Assembly: GCA_019009955.1 (NCBI GenBank)
Contig: CM032229.1
Span: forward strand, 4,096,501-4,160,500
Origin: Riptortus pedestris
Taxonomy: Eukaryota; Arthropoda; Insecta; Hemiptera; Alydidae
Reading direction: 5' to 3'
DNA length: 64,000 bases
In this document: one piece after another, positions 21,589-33,639 of the stretch
Numbering within the stretch: the stretch's first letter is position 1
Layout: every line of letters begins with the position of its first letter
Made by a program: the position numbers and the translations under genes
Notes under the pieces: model-generated
The model's input: only the letters and a program-made list of their open reading frames with translations
Told to the model about the DNA's origin: nothing
Databases searched by the model: none

Positions 21589-22250
21589 CGTTTTGAAATA
21601 AGAATTGTTTTCTTTTCGTTATATAAAGAATTGTATTAAAGTTAAGTTCTAAATAAACCCCTCCTTGAAATCGAAAACCACAAATATCCTTCCTATTCTG
21701 TTATTCTAAAGTAGTAAGCACATATAGTTACAGAAGGTAGAGGGCTATTTGGGGAATAGCCAATCAGAATAAAGCGAGCTAGCTACGTCACTAGGATAGG
21801 AAAAGCGTAAGTGTGATCAATATAAGCCGTTCTATGATAAATTCGGTGAAAACCCAATTATTAAAATGATAAATGAAATAAAATTACTTTAGTTGAAGTA
21901 CCTTCTACAAATTGAAATAAAGCTTATACAAATTGAATTTTATTAAGGCTAAAATACATTAAGGTTCCTTAAGATTGTGATATGTTTGTTTAAATTTAAA
22001 AATTGTACATTTTACTTAGTAGTTAAAACAGTACATAGAAAAGCTTCGCTATAATAAGATGAAATGTTCATGGCATAAAAATTGTAATAAAATGATTACT
22101 ATTTCAAACAAACTAAAGTTAAAACGATCCGAACTTTTTGAGGAATAAAAAGAATATCCAGTTACTAGAATATAAGTTTCTAAATTATTTTTCACCATAC
22201 TACGATGTAATCACCTCTTTTACACACCTAATTTGCGGTCCGAAAGCTAC
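21588..22250. other. Unassigned; promoter-like motif cluster near 21760
   Basis: AGCCAATCAG (CCAAT box) at about 21759-21768, a TACGTCA (CRE-like) at about 21784 and ATATAAG at about 21820 occur in order on the plus strand, but no coding start follows within a plausible distance. The rest is AT-rich. Confidence 0.3.
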
Positions 22251-22310
22251 ACTTCACCGCCCTAGGGCCGAAAATGAATATTTCGCCCTAGGGCCGCAAA
22301 ATCAGCTGTT
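22250..22310. repeat. GC-rich cruciform-type palindrome
   Basis: Two copies of GCCCTAGGGC, itself palindromic, are separated by CGAAAAT-GAAT-ATTTC, which also pairs. The whole of about 22257-22295 can therefore fold back. Related GGCCCT sequence appears at 22580 and 22627. It may mark transposon ends. Confidence 0.55.
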
Positions 22311-23772
22311 TATTATTTCAATTCATTCATTTCATTATATACATTGTATTAGTTTGTTTTGCTCGTATTATTCTTTAGTTATTTAGTAATTATGGCTCTC
22401 TGCAAAAGAAATCATGGCAGATTTGTTACCAGCAAAATCGAAACGTAAAACAATCCATACATTAAACATTCGTCATGTCTTCATAACCAAAAGATAATAG
22501 AGGTTTAGAAAAGGTTTTTGGTTATATCGTATTAACTTTATTGTAGGGCTAGAAAAATAGCGTTCGTGCCTAAAGTTATTGCCGGCCCTAAACTTTTCAT
22601 GTCCTTACGTCTCGGTCAGGTTTCGGCCCTTGGTACGAAATATACTATTAAACAGTTGTTCCACAGTTGTTCGGCAGATTTCTTTTTGTAATGTTGTTCG
22701 GTATTTGTAGAAAAATTAATTTTCATCTTTTTGGTAGAAATCTAATTAATGCGATCATGGCACGTTTTAGTATTTTACTTTTTTTACTTCTATATTGTCT
22801 AGATGTTTCAGTTTTTGTGTCAGAAGTAGAGCTAGTACATGTATGCTGATTTATCTAAGATAATGGTAAATTTCGATAGCGCACGGCTTCTTGTTTTAAC
22901 ATTAATCTAATAGGAAGATAGCCTAACAATTTTGCTTGTAAATTCCTTTCAGAATCTATGTCAATGAACTTTTCTGAACTCACTCAATAAGTATCAGAGT
23001 AAAATTGAGATTCCCGTTTGCAAGCAAATATCCAATGCTTCTTAATTTCTGTTTTTTTCAGGGGGGGAGCGATAATGATACAGTATTACCTGATTTCCGA
23101 GCTTTGTTAGAACTGATGATACAGGGCATTCATTCGGTATTTTCCAAAAAATTCACTTGTAACAATTGAAAATAAAATAATTTACTGAAAGAAACAAAGC
23201 TGATCTGTCCTCAGAGCTAGGTGATGCTTCCAAGTTACAAATAAGTTACGGTTTGCACATCCACCGTCCATCATTCTCTGTACATGTAATTCCTGTCATA
23301 AGTTGCAGTTTTTATTTATTGCATTCGCATCGATTCTTAGTCTTAAAAATTGAAATGTTATGCAAAAGTCTGAGAAATTGGATATTCTAGTATATATAAG
23401 GAGTCTGGTGAGGTATATTTGGGAAGTTGTGTGTGCGAGTGTGTTTGGTGAGCGTGGCTTTAATGAGTTTGTACAGCTATTGAGACTGATAGTGTTTATA
23501 TACTTTATAACATCTTAGACAATTCCTCTATTTATATCTCAATAATTATGTTTACATGATGTTATTGTTCAATCGACATCATTACTTCAAACAACCAGCT
23601 AGACACAATAAGCCCTCATTTATTAATAACCATTGTAAATTGTACAAACTCAATAATCCGTTGCGTAACCGACACAATGTTCTTTATTATTTGGTTACAA
23701 ACTGTTGAACCTGTGGGAGTGGGGGGGGGGTCATTATTCTTTCATTGCTATAAATATGTATACAGTACATTG
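22311..23772. other. Unassigned AT-rich interval
   Basis: Frames of 60-82 codons exist but have no recognised domain and no splice or start context. A TATATATAAGG lies near 23392. No family repeat was recognised until 23773. Confidence 0.35.
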
Positions 23773-24250
23773 CAGCTATCGAGGTTGTACTCACGAGGCG
23801 ATTTTCGAAAAGTTCCTCTAATGTCCATCGATCCTACGTAGTTGATAATGAAAATAAGGTCCGTTCAAAATTATATTGTTCCGAACTCGATATGCAAGTG
23901 TTTCATTCAAAACTAAAGGTCGAGTTTGTTAATTCTGACATCGGACCACTGGGTGGGAGGGGGTTTATAGTGGGGGATTTCGAAAATTTCAACTAATTAA
24001 TTAAATTAAACGTCCAACTGTTGTGTATAACCAATCTTGTTGAGCATTTAATTTCCTATAAACCTTTTTGTACGCGGGGTATCTTTGATGGCGGATTTTT
24101 TTCTAAATTTCCAGCTGGGGTTTGGCAGGAAGGAGCTAAACAACGAAAAATATATTTTTTTTGTGTTTACTTCTTCGGTATCGAAATTGGTGGCATTTCC
24201 ATCAATATATATGTACCTACCAATATTGTTTGTGAAACAAAACATGAATT
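23773..24250 (+). mobile_element. AGCAGA element, left and central part (plus), diverged
   Basis: The blocks TTGTACTCACGA, TGTCCATCGATCCTAC and GGTCCGTTCAAAA are in family order, followed by a diverged module with a G run at 23958. The terminal palindrome is lost. There is no microsatellite at the usual position. Confidence 0.6.
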
Positions 24251-24471
24251 TCTTTTACAAAAATAGTATAACATATAATCATAAAAGAAGATACAAAAAT
24301 AAGTTTCAAATATAAATATTGTAAGAATTTAAAAGTCATAACATTATGAATAAAAAGATAAAATATAAATGTGATAGTCACTAGTTTTTAATAATTTGCA
24401 GTTCTAGACGTCTATGATTCCTCTGGTATCATCTTGTTTTTCGTGTTTAATGTTTTTAGGAAACTCCGTCT

Positions 24472-24530
24472 CGCAGAGGCATCGAAAACTAAGCAGATTT
24501 TCCAAGTGAGATTCAGAACTCATCCTTGAA
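24472..24530 (-). mobile_element. AGCAGA element, right end (minus)
   Basis: TCCGTCTCGCAGAGGC, then AAAACTAAGCAGATTTTCC is the right terminus read on the minus strand. Little of the body follows. Confidence 0.6.
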
Positions 24531-25550
24531 ATCTACTTACAATACTGTTATATATAATATCTTGAAATTATATCAACTATTCAAGCAGTAGTGCTTTCTA
24601 GTAGAATTGCTGGTGTACCTAGAATCCCAAACGCGACTTACCAAGCTAACTTCACGGTTTTGTGGGATATTAAACTCACAGCTGGCTGGATGTTGAAATA
24701 AAAAATCAATAAAGGTTAAATAGGTTTGTAAATCTGTTTCGGATAAGAGATATTAAGATAGTCGGTCGTTGATCTCCACAATAGTTAATCTATATCTGAA
24801 TCATTACCTATTCATATCACAAATACATATCATAGTCTCAACCTCTCTTATCAAATTATATTTTTAGGGGTTACTTCATTAACTTATAAAAATTAATCAA
24901 TATGTATTAATTAATTTAATACAGACTGTAAACCATTGAGAGCATTTTTTACTCTCAGGACTACAAAGATGACTTTTTAGCAGGTATTTCTTGACGTTTT
25001 ACTAGCTGGTGGTCTAGATTCACCTATGAAACACTTTTCTTTTTACAAGGCGAATGGAAATTTAAAGATTTTCAAATTAAAATCAATGATTTTAAAGTTC
25101 CTTCTATGAATTTTAAATGCATTGGCCAGATTTGAATATTTTGTGTCGAATATGAACTTGTAAGGAATTAATGTGGCTACATCTGATTTTGTCTGCCATT
25201 AATGTGTCATAACCTGTTTATTTTCCTTCCTAAATATTTATTCTTGCATTTCCAATCCAAGTAATTTTAACCTATTTGAGTATTCATATAATTATCATTG
25301 TGCTATAGATACGTGACTATCTTCCTAGTCTGCTAATTGTGCTGAGTTTGTTCCTCTTTCCTCAGAGGCTATGTTATGTTTTAAATAATAGCTCGTTCAT
25401 GTTTTACTCCCGTTAGAGTTGTTTACGTCAGATTATACGTAAATTTATTAGTATCTATTTATAGAAATCTACCGTAGCAAATCGAGAGACTCTAATACTA
25501 AAAATTCAACTTTGGTTGCCATTGCTTTTTCTAGAAGCCTGTCTCGCGTC
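24531..25550. other. Unassigned AT-rich interval
   Basis: No open frame of note, RNA gene or known repeat family is recognised. Confidence 0.4.
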
Positions 25551-26372
25551 TTTCCCTTAAGGGAAATCAGCTATTGAGATTGTAATCATGGCGCGAGTTT
25601 AGGAAAATGTCCTCAAATGTCCATCGATCTTACCTAAGAGATGAAAAAAATGAGGTCCGTTCCAAATTATATTTTACTGGTTGGTTACCACTTTTGAGGT
25701 TCCAATTCTTTTTTTATAGTAACCAAACTGGATATATAAGCGTTTCATGCAAACCTAAAGGTCAAGTTCGTTAATGACTGAAATCAAACCAATGGGAGAG
25801 TTATATGTCAGATCAAAAATTGTATGTAACCAATCTTATTGCAAATTAAATCTTCTGTGAACATCGATAAATTCATTTACCCTCTATCATTAATATTATT
25901 TGCCGTTCTTTGTTTTCAGCCTTCAGTAACCCCTTCTCAAAGTCTGGTCATATTAATAATATGCTGTTATATCATAAACAAATTTATTCCAAGCTTAAAC
26001 ACCAAATATTGTTTTCATTGACCGTTTACTTAGTGAGAGGACGTCATCATGTAAGATTTTGCTGCCCTGAATCGAAAATATTTATTTCTTCTATACCATA
26101 GTTAATATTGAACTATTTCATTCCACACTAGCGGTCATATTAGTTAATGGCTGAAGTGGGGGTGAAATAGGGGGGGGGTGGTTAGAGGGAGAATTTTGAG
26201 AATTGAAAATATCTCTGTTATTATGAGTTGTATCGCAAAATATTATAGAACCAATCTTGTTAAACAATCGATAAAATTGTTGTTCTATACATGTCTTTCT
26301 AACTAGTAATAAGCGAGTCCTTTGTAGTTTCTTGTTTTCAGCATTCAATGCTACCCCCTCCCTACCCTTTTT
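25551..26372 (+). mobile_element. AGCAGA element, long form (plus), interrupted at its T run
   Basis: The left end TTTCCCTTAAGGGAAATCAG is at about 25550, followed by the usual blocks and both internal modules up to a C-rich stretch and CCCTTTTT at 26372. There it is interrupted by a second copy, at the same T run used by the nested copy at 10408. Confidence 0.75.
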
Positions 26373-26494
26373 AGCAGAGTTTCCTTAAGGTAAATCAGCT
26401 ACTGAGGTTGTACTCATGACGGAATTTTCGAAATTTTTCTTCAAATGTCCATCGATCCTACCTAGTAGATGACGAAAATGTGGTCCGTTCAAAA

Positions 26495-26566
<72 letters not shown>

Positions 26567-27047
26567 CTGTTAACGCTCTAGCGGTCGCAATTTTTGTTTG
26601 ATCGTTACCAAACTCGGAATTTAATCGTTTTATGTAAAAAGGAAGATCAAGTTTGGTAATGGCTGAAATCGGACAAGTGGGAGGGGGGGTTTAGAGGGGG
26701 GATTTTTGAAAATTCAAAATATTTACATTATTATGCGTCGGATCGAAAAATTATATAGAATGAATGTTATTGTAAATAAAATTTACTATAAATATTGTTC
26801 TATACATTTATTCTGTTTCTTGAATATTAACCGAGATATTTGCATTTGTATTCTCCGTGTGGTCGGCAGGAGTCGGCTATGTTCGGACTTTCCGCCGAGA
26901 GCTTTGTTGGCCATTTCCGTAACTATTCGTCCCTCGTGAATAGGTTTAGAGGTTTCTTACTACTACAGTTGTTATTAGGCAGATTTCTCTATTGTATAAC
27001 TTCACGTAGGAAATCTGCTCAGTTTACGCAGCCCCTGCGTGACGGAC
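26373..27047 (+). mobile_element. AGCAGA element, complete short form, nested (plus)
   Basis: The left end AGCAGAGTTTCC is at 26373, TA repeats lie at 26488-26562, the internal phrases TTTCCGCCGAGAGC and GTCCCTCGTGAATAGG follow, and the right hairpin and GACGGAC end at 27047, followed by TTT. The continuation of the outer copy is not found on the right, so that part has been deleted. Confidence 0.88.
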
Positions 27048-27813
27048 TTTATTTCACCTTAGCTAGGTGGTTATTTCTACCTTTGGTTTATTCCTACACG
27101 TTGATATATTTTGCTTTCCATTATATCTGGTAGTGGTTATATTTTGCTTTGGCTAATAAGTAGGTACGGTTATATTTAGCTTTCGATTATATTTAGGAGT
27201 GGAGATTTCTACCTTGTTTGTATTTCTAACGGTTAAACATGAACATTAAAGTTGTAGTTTGCAAGGTTCATTAATGTAGGTAATGCCTATCATTAGTCTG
27301 CTCGTACAGGCTACGGAGGGATGGCTCTCTAACAATTCTGGCTTCTACTGGAGTTGTCTTCCTGATGCTATTGTTGTTGGATGGTCTGTTCAACACTGCA
27401 TGTCGTTTTGGCCATCTTGCTCATTTTGAGGATGTCAAGATTTCCTGTCCATGGGAACAGTTAGCAGATGGGGCCTTCTGATATCACCAACAATATTAAA
27501 CATAATTAAATATTAAACATAATCAATGAATGAAATTAAATGCCTGCGTATTTATCGTACGGCTAAAGTGTCTTGAAGATGTGAATATATTGAATTAGTG
27601 TCAAGAGGAGCAATTGTATTTTATTTAAACATGTCCTCAATCTACTTCCGTCCGTCATAATTACAACTCTATTTGAGGTTATTTATTATTGGTTTATAAA
27701 AGAGGTAACGTTAGCATAGTAATTGAGGGGTGCCAATGGCAATTCTCCCTTTGCCCTTTCCCCTTCTAGGAAGTTATATCCACGTGTCCTTGACGAAATA
27801 TAAAAAATATAAA
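27048..27813. other. Unassigned interval with a segment shared with 18860
   Basis: The reverse complement of about 27308-27345 matches 18855-18885 and would encode REPSLRS in one frame of both. The adjacent GC-richer part (27290-27480) may be a degraded transposon gene. I could not name a family. Confidence 0.3.
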
Positions 27814-28438
27814 TCGGTCATGCAGGGGCTGCGAAAACTAAGCTAGTTACCCACATGTTGAAATGACACTCTGATCACAGCTTACTATATATTTTCTATT
27901 TCCAAAGAAAATAAATCAAAAAATGAGTAGAAGTTAGCAGCCATGCGGCCATAAAATCTTAATTGACGTCATCACATTAGCTATTGGTACGTATCTCACA
28001 TAATAAAGGTCCGTTGAATACAATATTTGTTATGTATGCTTCGAATAAGACGTTATTTTTAAAGTGCGATGGCTAACAGTGTGGTTTGCTGAAGGCTTAA
28101 ATATTAAAAAATGCCATTCCCTAGGTTATTATTGAAAATAGAGGGGGGAAAGCTCTTTAAATTTCCAATAATATTGGTTCTATACATTTTTTTGACCCGA
28201 CGCATAACAACGGAGATATTTCGAAATATCTCCCCTCTAAACACCCTCTCCCACTGGTAAAATTTCGGCCATTAACAAACTTAATCTTTCTTTTCACATA
28301 AAAAAAATATATATAATTTTGAACGGACCTTATTTTCGTCATCTCCTGTGTAGGATCGATGGACATTTGAAGAAATATTTCGAAAATCGCATCATGAGTA
28401 GAACCTCAACAGCCAATTTGCATTGAGGGTAATTTGCT
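27814..28438 (-). mobile_element. AGCAGA element, complete but internally short (minus)
   Basis: The right end GCAGGGGCTGCGAAAACTAAG is at 27822 and the left end, with an altered palindrome, at 28438. Only a few TA units are present near 28308. The module with TTTCGGCCATTAAC is complete. Confidence 0.75.
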
Positions 28439-28634
28439 TACATATAATCTGTAAATCTGTATTTTTCCCGCGTGAAGGTGACATCAAGTAGATAACACTG
28501 CATCACCAGTCTTCTTTGGATATGTTCCAAGCAGTCAGGTATGCCGTTTATATAACGCTACCATCGGAATGAGCAACAGGATCTGCAGTCCCTCTAGCAA
28601 GCTTGGAGTCTAGTTCTTATTGGGGGAGCTCAAT

Positions 28635-28835
28635 ATGGTGTGATTTAAAGCGTTGGTTTTAATATCACTTGCTAACCTAGAGTAGTCAGTTCCATTCTCA
28701 TGTGGGCAATAGGAATTTATTTAGTGACCAACTCATTAAATAAAATCATTAGTCCCAGGCTGGCTAGAAAATTGTGCAGTCCTATAGATAACCCGTCTCA
28801 ATTAGCCGTATTGCACATTATTAAATAACATTTTA
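28635..28835 (+). repeat. tRNA-type SINE copy
   Basis: The head region (GTGTGATTTAAAGCGTTGG, then TCAGTTCCATTCTC) and the body (AATAGGAATTTATTTAGTGAC, then AGATAACCCGTCTCAATTAG) match the copies at 50502, 50735 and 52759. The B-box position is mutated. Confidence 0.7.
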
Positions 28836-28934
28836 TCAATATTGAAATATCGAGTAATAAAATAAAAGTGTTGAACGAAGTTGTAATTATTTAATCAGGA
28901 TCTATAAAAAGGCTTTGTCCTCAACTAGTGTTTT

Positions 28935-28985
28935 AATTTATGCAGAGTGCAATTTCAGAGTCCGCGCTCCATCGTCAGTGCCTGC
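28935..28985 (-). ncRNA. Hammerhead-like core, left arm of the Penelope-like element
   Basis: On the minus strand CTGACGA (the hammerhead core CUGANGA) is followed by a short GAG/CTC stem, then GAAA, then a TGCA-CTC-TGCA hairpin and TA. Helix I pairing is not evident, so this is a candidate only. Confidence 0.4.
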
Positions 28986-29124
28986 TGACAAACAAAAATC
29001 TATATCTATATACCTAACCTATGACCAACAATGTAAAAACAGCCACAAACTAATAAAAATAACCATATACAATATAAAAACCAATAGAAAATTTAAAAAC
29101 ACATTCAACCAATAAAATTAATAA

Positions 29125-29310
29125 CAATGCTCGGGATGTGATACCTCTTATGTGGGGCAGAGTGGAACAAAGATAATGAACGAGACTTAAGGATCATATC
29201 ACACGTGACACTGAGTTTTCCGTACACCCTAAAAAAGAAGGCCATATGTTGACCATTAAAATCCACCATGCTCCTCCTGTATGAGGAAAAGAAGGGCGAC
29301 TCCATACTGA
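29125..29310 (+). pseudogene. GIY-YIG endonuclease relic of a Penelope-like element
   Basis: The frame at about 29126 gives CSGCDTSYVGQSGTK. A shift of frame at about 29180 then gives TRLKDHIT, matching the C-terminal endonuclease of Penelope-like elements (CxxCxxxYxGQT...RxxEH). Stops follow. The reverse transcriptase that should precede it is absent. Confidence 0.6.
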
Positions 29311-29529
29311 TATGTAAATGTGGTTTTCTTCCCGATCAATTGTTTTTAACGTTTTATTTTTTGTTTTAACTTTTTATTGTTCTGACCCAAGCTTATCATT
29401 TTCAATTTTTAATTTTATTGGTTGACTGTTTTTTAAATTTGCTATTGGTTTTTATATTGTTTTATGATTGATTTTACACTGTTGGCCATGCTATGTTTGT
29501 TATTTAGTCTAAAGGTTTTCGTTTGTCTG

Positions 29530-29580
29530 AATGCACTGACGATGCTGCGCTGAATCTGAAAGTGCACTCTGCATAAATTA
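29530..29580 (+). ncRNA. Hammerhead-like core, right arm
   Basis: CTGACGA at 29536-29542, GAAA at 29558-29561 and the TGCA-CTC-TGCA hairpin with following TA are kept in the same order as in the left arm. Helix II pairs poorly here. Confidence 0.35.
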
Positions 29581-29689
29581 AAACCCTAGTTGAGGACAAG
29601 ACCCTTTTTGTTGATCCTGATCGTTAGGTCCTCTACCATCCAGCATTTTAATATTATAATTAGAAGAAGTTATAATTATTTAAACACAA

Positions 29690-30660
29690 CTATTTCTGTT
29701 ATCGGAAAAAAATAAGAGATTTTTCATGATATATTCGGTTATGGTTATAGTATGATGACTAAAAGTGGGGGTTTACAGAAGGCAGGAAAACTGAAAAAAT
29801 GTCAATATTTCGGTTAATATTGAAGATAGAGAAAACGCTATAGAAGTCGCAACGTTTGCTTAGTCTTTACCAAACTCAATATTTAATCGTTGCGTGTAAT
29901 ACTAAATATCAAGTTCGTTAATGGCTGCAATCTGTGGTTTAGAAGGGGGGATTTCAAATATTTAATATATCTCTGTTATTATGTGTCGTTTCGAAAAACT
30001 GTATAGAATCAATCTTATTGCAAATATAATGTTATATAAATGTTGTTATGTACATAATTTCTCTATATTAAATATTAACAGAGATATTTCCACATTTTAG
30101 TTTTCGGCCACCAACAATCCCAAACTCCTCATCATGTCTTATTAACAAAAAGCTGTTTCATCATGAACCACTTCATTCAAAGGTTAAATACCACATATGA
30201 TTTTCAATGAACTTTTACTTTGTGAGAAACATGCAAGTACGGCAAGTGATGACGTCAATTAGGATTTTTCATCCTTTACTTGAAAGTGTTTATTTGATCT
30301 ATACCATATTCGATATTTAACCGTTTCAGTCAACACTAAAGATCATATTAGTTATTGGTTTAGAGGGGTGGGGGAATTCGAAAATTCAAAATATCTTCTT
30401 TATAATGAGCCGGATCGTAAAATGGTATAGAATCAATCTTTTTAAACTGTTAATGCTTTATGCATTTCAACGAAACCCAAGTATTATGCTATTCGTGATT
30501 TCTTGTTTTCAGCCTTCAGTAACCCCCGCCCCCACACCCTTTTACTAATCGTTTTTTTTTTTACATATAAATAGAGAATATATGGTGAGATGAGATCACA
30601 AGCGTGCAATACCAGCACGAGTGAAATCTGCTTAGTTTAGGCAGTCCCTACGTGACGGAC
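29690..30660 (+). mobile_element. AGCAGA element, long form right part (plus), with a short minus piece at its left
   Basis: From about 29831 the family reads on the plus strand through both modules, the C-rich stretch at 30525, an uninterrupted T run at 30550-30561, AAATAGAGAATAT and the right end at 30660. It is the best empty-site reference for the insertion at 10408. Bases 29690-29830 read in the opposite orientation. Confidence 0.75.
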
Positions 30661-30664
30661 TTTC

Positions 30665-30772
30665 GTTACCTCGTGGGTAGGATCAAAGGACATTTGAGGA
30701 AATTTTCAGGAAAAACGCCTAACGAGTACGACCTTAACAGGTGGTTCCCCTTAAGGGAAATCTGCTATAATG
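30665..30772 (-). mobile_element. AGCAGA element, left end (minus)
   Basis: The palindrome TTAAGGGAAATCTGCT lies at about 30757-30772 and the GGTAGGATC block precedes it. The piece directly abuts the right end of the previous copy. Confidence 0.7.
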
Positions 30773-31037
30773 TGAGCTAATCCGCCTTTCCAAGCCTATC
30801 ATAATTGAGACAGAGCATTGCCTAGCTACAGCATTGGCTATCAGATCATCTGTTATCTGGGTGCTATTGAACCGAAGCAGGCTGCGAAATATTAGCTAGG
30901 CCCAGCAAACCTTCACCTTGAACAGCATCTAGATGCAACAGGCTGATCCGAGGCCTTTCATCTTACTACATTCACTCAATACCATCTACAGATATCGTTC
31001 CCTCAATTCTTGCCCTCCCATCCCCACAAACTCATTA

Positions 31038-31130
31038 TTTCCCACTGGGAAAAGCAGCTCTTGAGGTTGTAATCATGAAGCGATTTTCGAAAAATTTCTT
31101 CAAATGCCTACCTATCCTACCCAGGAGATT
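31038..31130 (+). mobile_element. AGCAGA element, left fragment (plus)
   Basis: TTGAGGTTGTAATCATGAAG and CCTATCCTACCCAGGAGA are in family order. The copy stops before the microsatellite position. Confidence 0.6.
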
Positions 31131-32084
31131 ATTCCTAATATTCTATTAATTTTCCAATAGATTCAAAAATCCATAATTCAAATCTTTAATTTCTGGTTTA
31201 ATGACATTTTCCCTATTTTAAGTATTCTGCATATTTCCTTTGTTTTACTCATTCTCCTATCTTTTTTACTTTCTCATATTGTTACAGCATTGAAACTAAA
31301 TCTATGATTACTATTTATAGTCTGCTGCTAGTTTTATTTCCATTATTATCAACATTTATAACATATTGTTTGATTCTTTATCAAAGTAATTGAGATTATA
31401 CTAGTTTGCAAAGTTTTATTGCAATCCATACATATTTTATATAGATTAAATTTTGAATCATTAATTTCAATTGGTATTTAATATGATACTTAAATTATTT
31501 ATGATATTTAACCAATATTACATACCGATGTGATTTCCCAGCTAATATGACGTTATAATCAAGTATAAGGTAAGATTTTCTTTCAATATTGTTCTCTTTT
31601 AAAATATTTTCTTTAGTTTTCTGTTGGTTATATTGTCGAGTACGTTTAATTATATTTCCAAGATTAATAATTTCTTCAAGAATGAAGTTGGGAAAATATA
31701 CCAGTAAAAATACATATAACCAAACATAAACTAAAGAAGCTCCTTGAAATGAAAACCATATTGGGACACAATCATATTGAAAGTTTCATTATAATAACAT
31801 AGTAATGGAAAAATCGCATTAATATTGTGTTCTACATGAAACGTTAGCGAAACTAGTCGGGCAATAAAAAGATTGTGTAAATCATTTGTTTTTTTAAATT
31901 ATCTTCAGTTTCCACCGTATTAATTGTAAAGTGAATTTGAAAAGGTGATTATTGCATTTTTAAGATTTAAGTTTTCTGTAAAGCACAACTTTTACAGTGA
32001 CATCATAAATCTCAAGTCATTTTTGCTTTGGCTTTTTATAGCTATAAAAATGACTGGTAGAAGGCGTCAGATTATCAGGATGTG
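31131..32084. other. Unassigned very AT-rich interval
   Basis: No open frame, family repeat or RNA gene is recognised. Confidence 0.4.
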
Positions 32085-32124
32085 AAGCACGCTGCTTAGT
32101 TTACACAGCCTCTGCGTGACGGAC
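32085..32124 (+). mobile_element. Isolated AGCAGA right end (plus)
   Basis: CTGCTTAGTTTACACAGCC, then TCTGCGTGACGGAC is the family 3' end with a slightly altered hairpin. No body is recognised on its left. Confidence 0.65.
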
Positions 32125-32534
32125 TATTTATTTTTTGCAGAAAGTATGTGACTGCAGAAACTTTGTGTGATGTGTAGGTTGGTCTTGCCATTGCTAAATA
32201 TGGTTCTCCTGTTTGCTGAATACTAACAAGATTTCCCCAATCACCTTTCTTTCACTAACTGTGTCACCGGTTTCGAATGGCAACCTATGTCTATAGAGAA
32301 TCCGTATCTCCGTCTAATGAACATATTTTATTCTTTAGTAGACGAATAACTTTGAGAAATATGTAAAATTCATAAATTTTCAATTGATATTTATTTGTTC
32401 CAAACTATGCCCTAAATTTTTTCTTATGATCATTTATTATACGATACTATGGCAAATGTGGTCGGGGTACCTACAGTTCACGCAAAAAAAATGTCTATTA
32501 AAGAGCAGCACAGAAGCTTATAAACTGTCCTTGT
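32125..32534. other. Unassigned interval
   Basis: A 67-codon frame at 32384 has no recognised domain. Nothing else is seen. Confidence 0.35.
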
Positions 32535-32795
32535 TGTTGTGTTTATACTTGTGTTTATTGTTTATTTGTTGTGTATATAATTTTTAATCAATGTTTATTT
32601 GTTGTCTTTAGTATTTGTGTTTATTGTTTATTTATTTTGTTTAATGTTTTAGTTGTATTTGTTTTTAGTTTTTAATTTTTATTTGTTGCGTTTATTTAGT
32701 AGCCATTTTCCATAATTTTGTTTTTGTCATCTAAGTAAAGATGAAGTTTGAGCAAAAACGATTAATCGCGGGTGCTCCTAAATAAATAAAGAAAT
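32535..32795 (-). repeat. GAGCACC dispersed repeat with A-rich tail (minus)
   Basis: Read on the minus strand, GGAGCACCCGCGATTAATCG is followed by TTGCTCAAAC and a long tail of AAACAA/AAATAA units. This is the same family as 20620 and 53495. Confidence 0.6.
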
Positions 32796-33639
32796 ATATA
32801 ATTTTGAAAAACAAATTGACTGGTTTATTTGAGTTAGATAAAACCATTTCCGACTGTGAACTATTAAAAATCATACTTCTAACTCAAATACTAACATCAA
32901 TAGATCCATTTTCTTTTTGGAGTTCAAAAATTTTAAAATTGCTATTCCGAAGAACAAATAAGATTTCAATTTAGGGGGACTGACATGGAATGTACTGTAT
33001 GCAGTATAAATATATGCTAATTAGTATGATTATTCATTACGTAAAAGTAGACGATTTTGTTCACCGAACCTTGGTTCTTGGTTCCAGATTGCGGACCCAA
33101 AATTTTGATCTGAATTCTGCGATCGTATTAGAGCAATAGTATTATGTTTTGTCAATAGTCAGTTTATATTTTGCTGTCTAGGGGAAATATTTACATTTTC
33201 TTCGAGTTGATTTATTCAACAGAACAATCAATAGTCATAAATACTTTCATCCATTAATCCACTAAGACAGTTCGTGAAATGCTTCTATAATCGTCGCTGA
33301 ATCTACATAATCCCGTAATATCTTTCACTAACTGCTCACAAGCCAGAAATAAAACTCACATCAGCAAATAAGTAGAAAGTGGGATGCTACAAATCTCCTT
33401 TTGAAATATTACATTCTGCCCAATTAGTTTTCCTCTGAATTTCATTGTAATTCTATTGTGTTTGAAGAACAGAATAAGGAGAAATTTAGGCTTTGTCTTG
33501 TATTACAATTTATTTGAAAATATGCTGAAATATAGCTGACATAGAATCATCATTGAGAGACTGGTTAACGTGTAAAATAATGAAGTCATCATAAAGGAAA
33601 TCAATAAATGAATTTAATGAAGAATCATGCCGAAATGTA
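32796..33639. other. Unassigned AT-rich interval
   Basis: No open frame of note or recognisable repeat family. Confidence 0.4.

Larger units (their letters stand above)
28877..29681 (+). mobile_element. Penelope-like element with inverted terminal repeats and 16-bp target duplication
   Basis: The element spans 28893-29665. It is bounded by a 16-base direct repeat (28877-28892 and 29666-29681) with one mismatch, of the form GAAGTT(G/A)TAATTATTT. The arms 28893-29120 and 29390-29630 are inverted repeats of about 230 bases, sharing TTTTAATTTATGCAGAGTGC. The centre encodes a broken GIY-YIG endonuclease end, CSGCDTSYVGQSGTK. Inverted long terminal repeats, a GIY-YIG domain and long, variable target duplications are hallmarks of Penelope-like retroelements. 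The reverse transcriptase is missing, so this copy is not autonomous. Confidence 0.75.
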
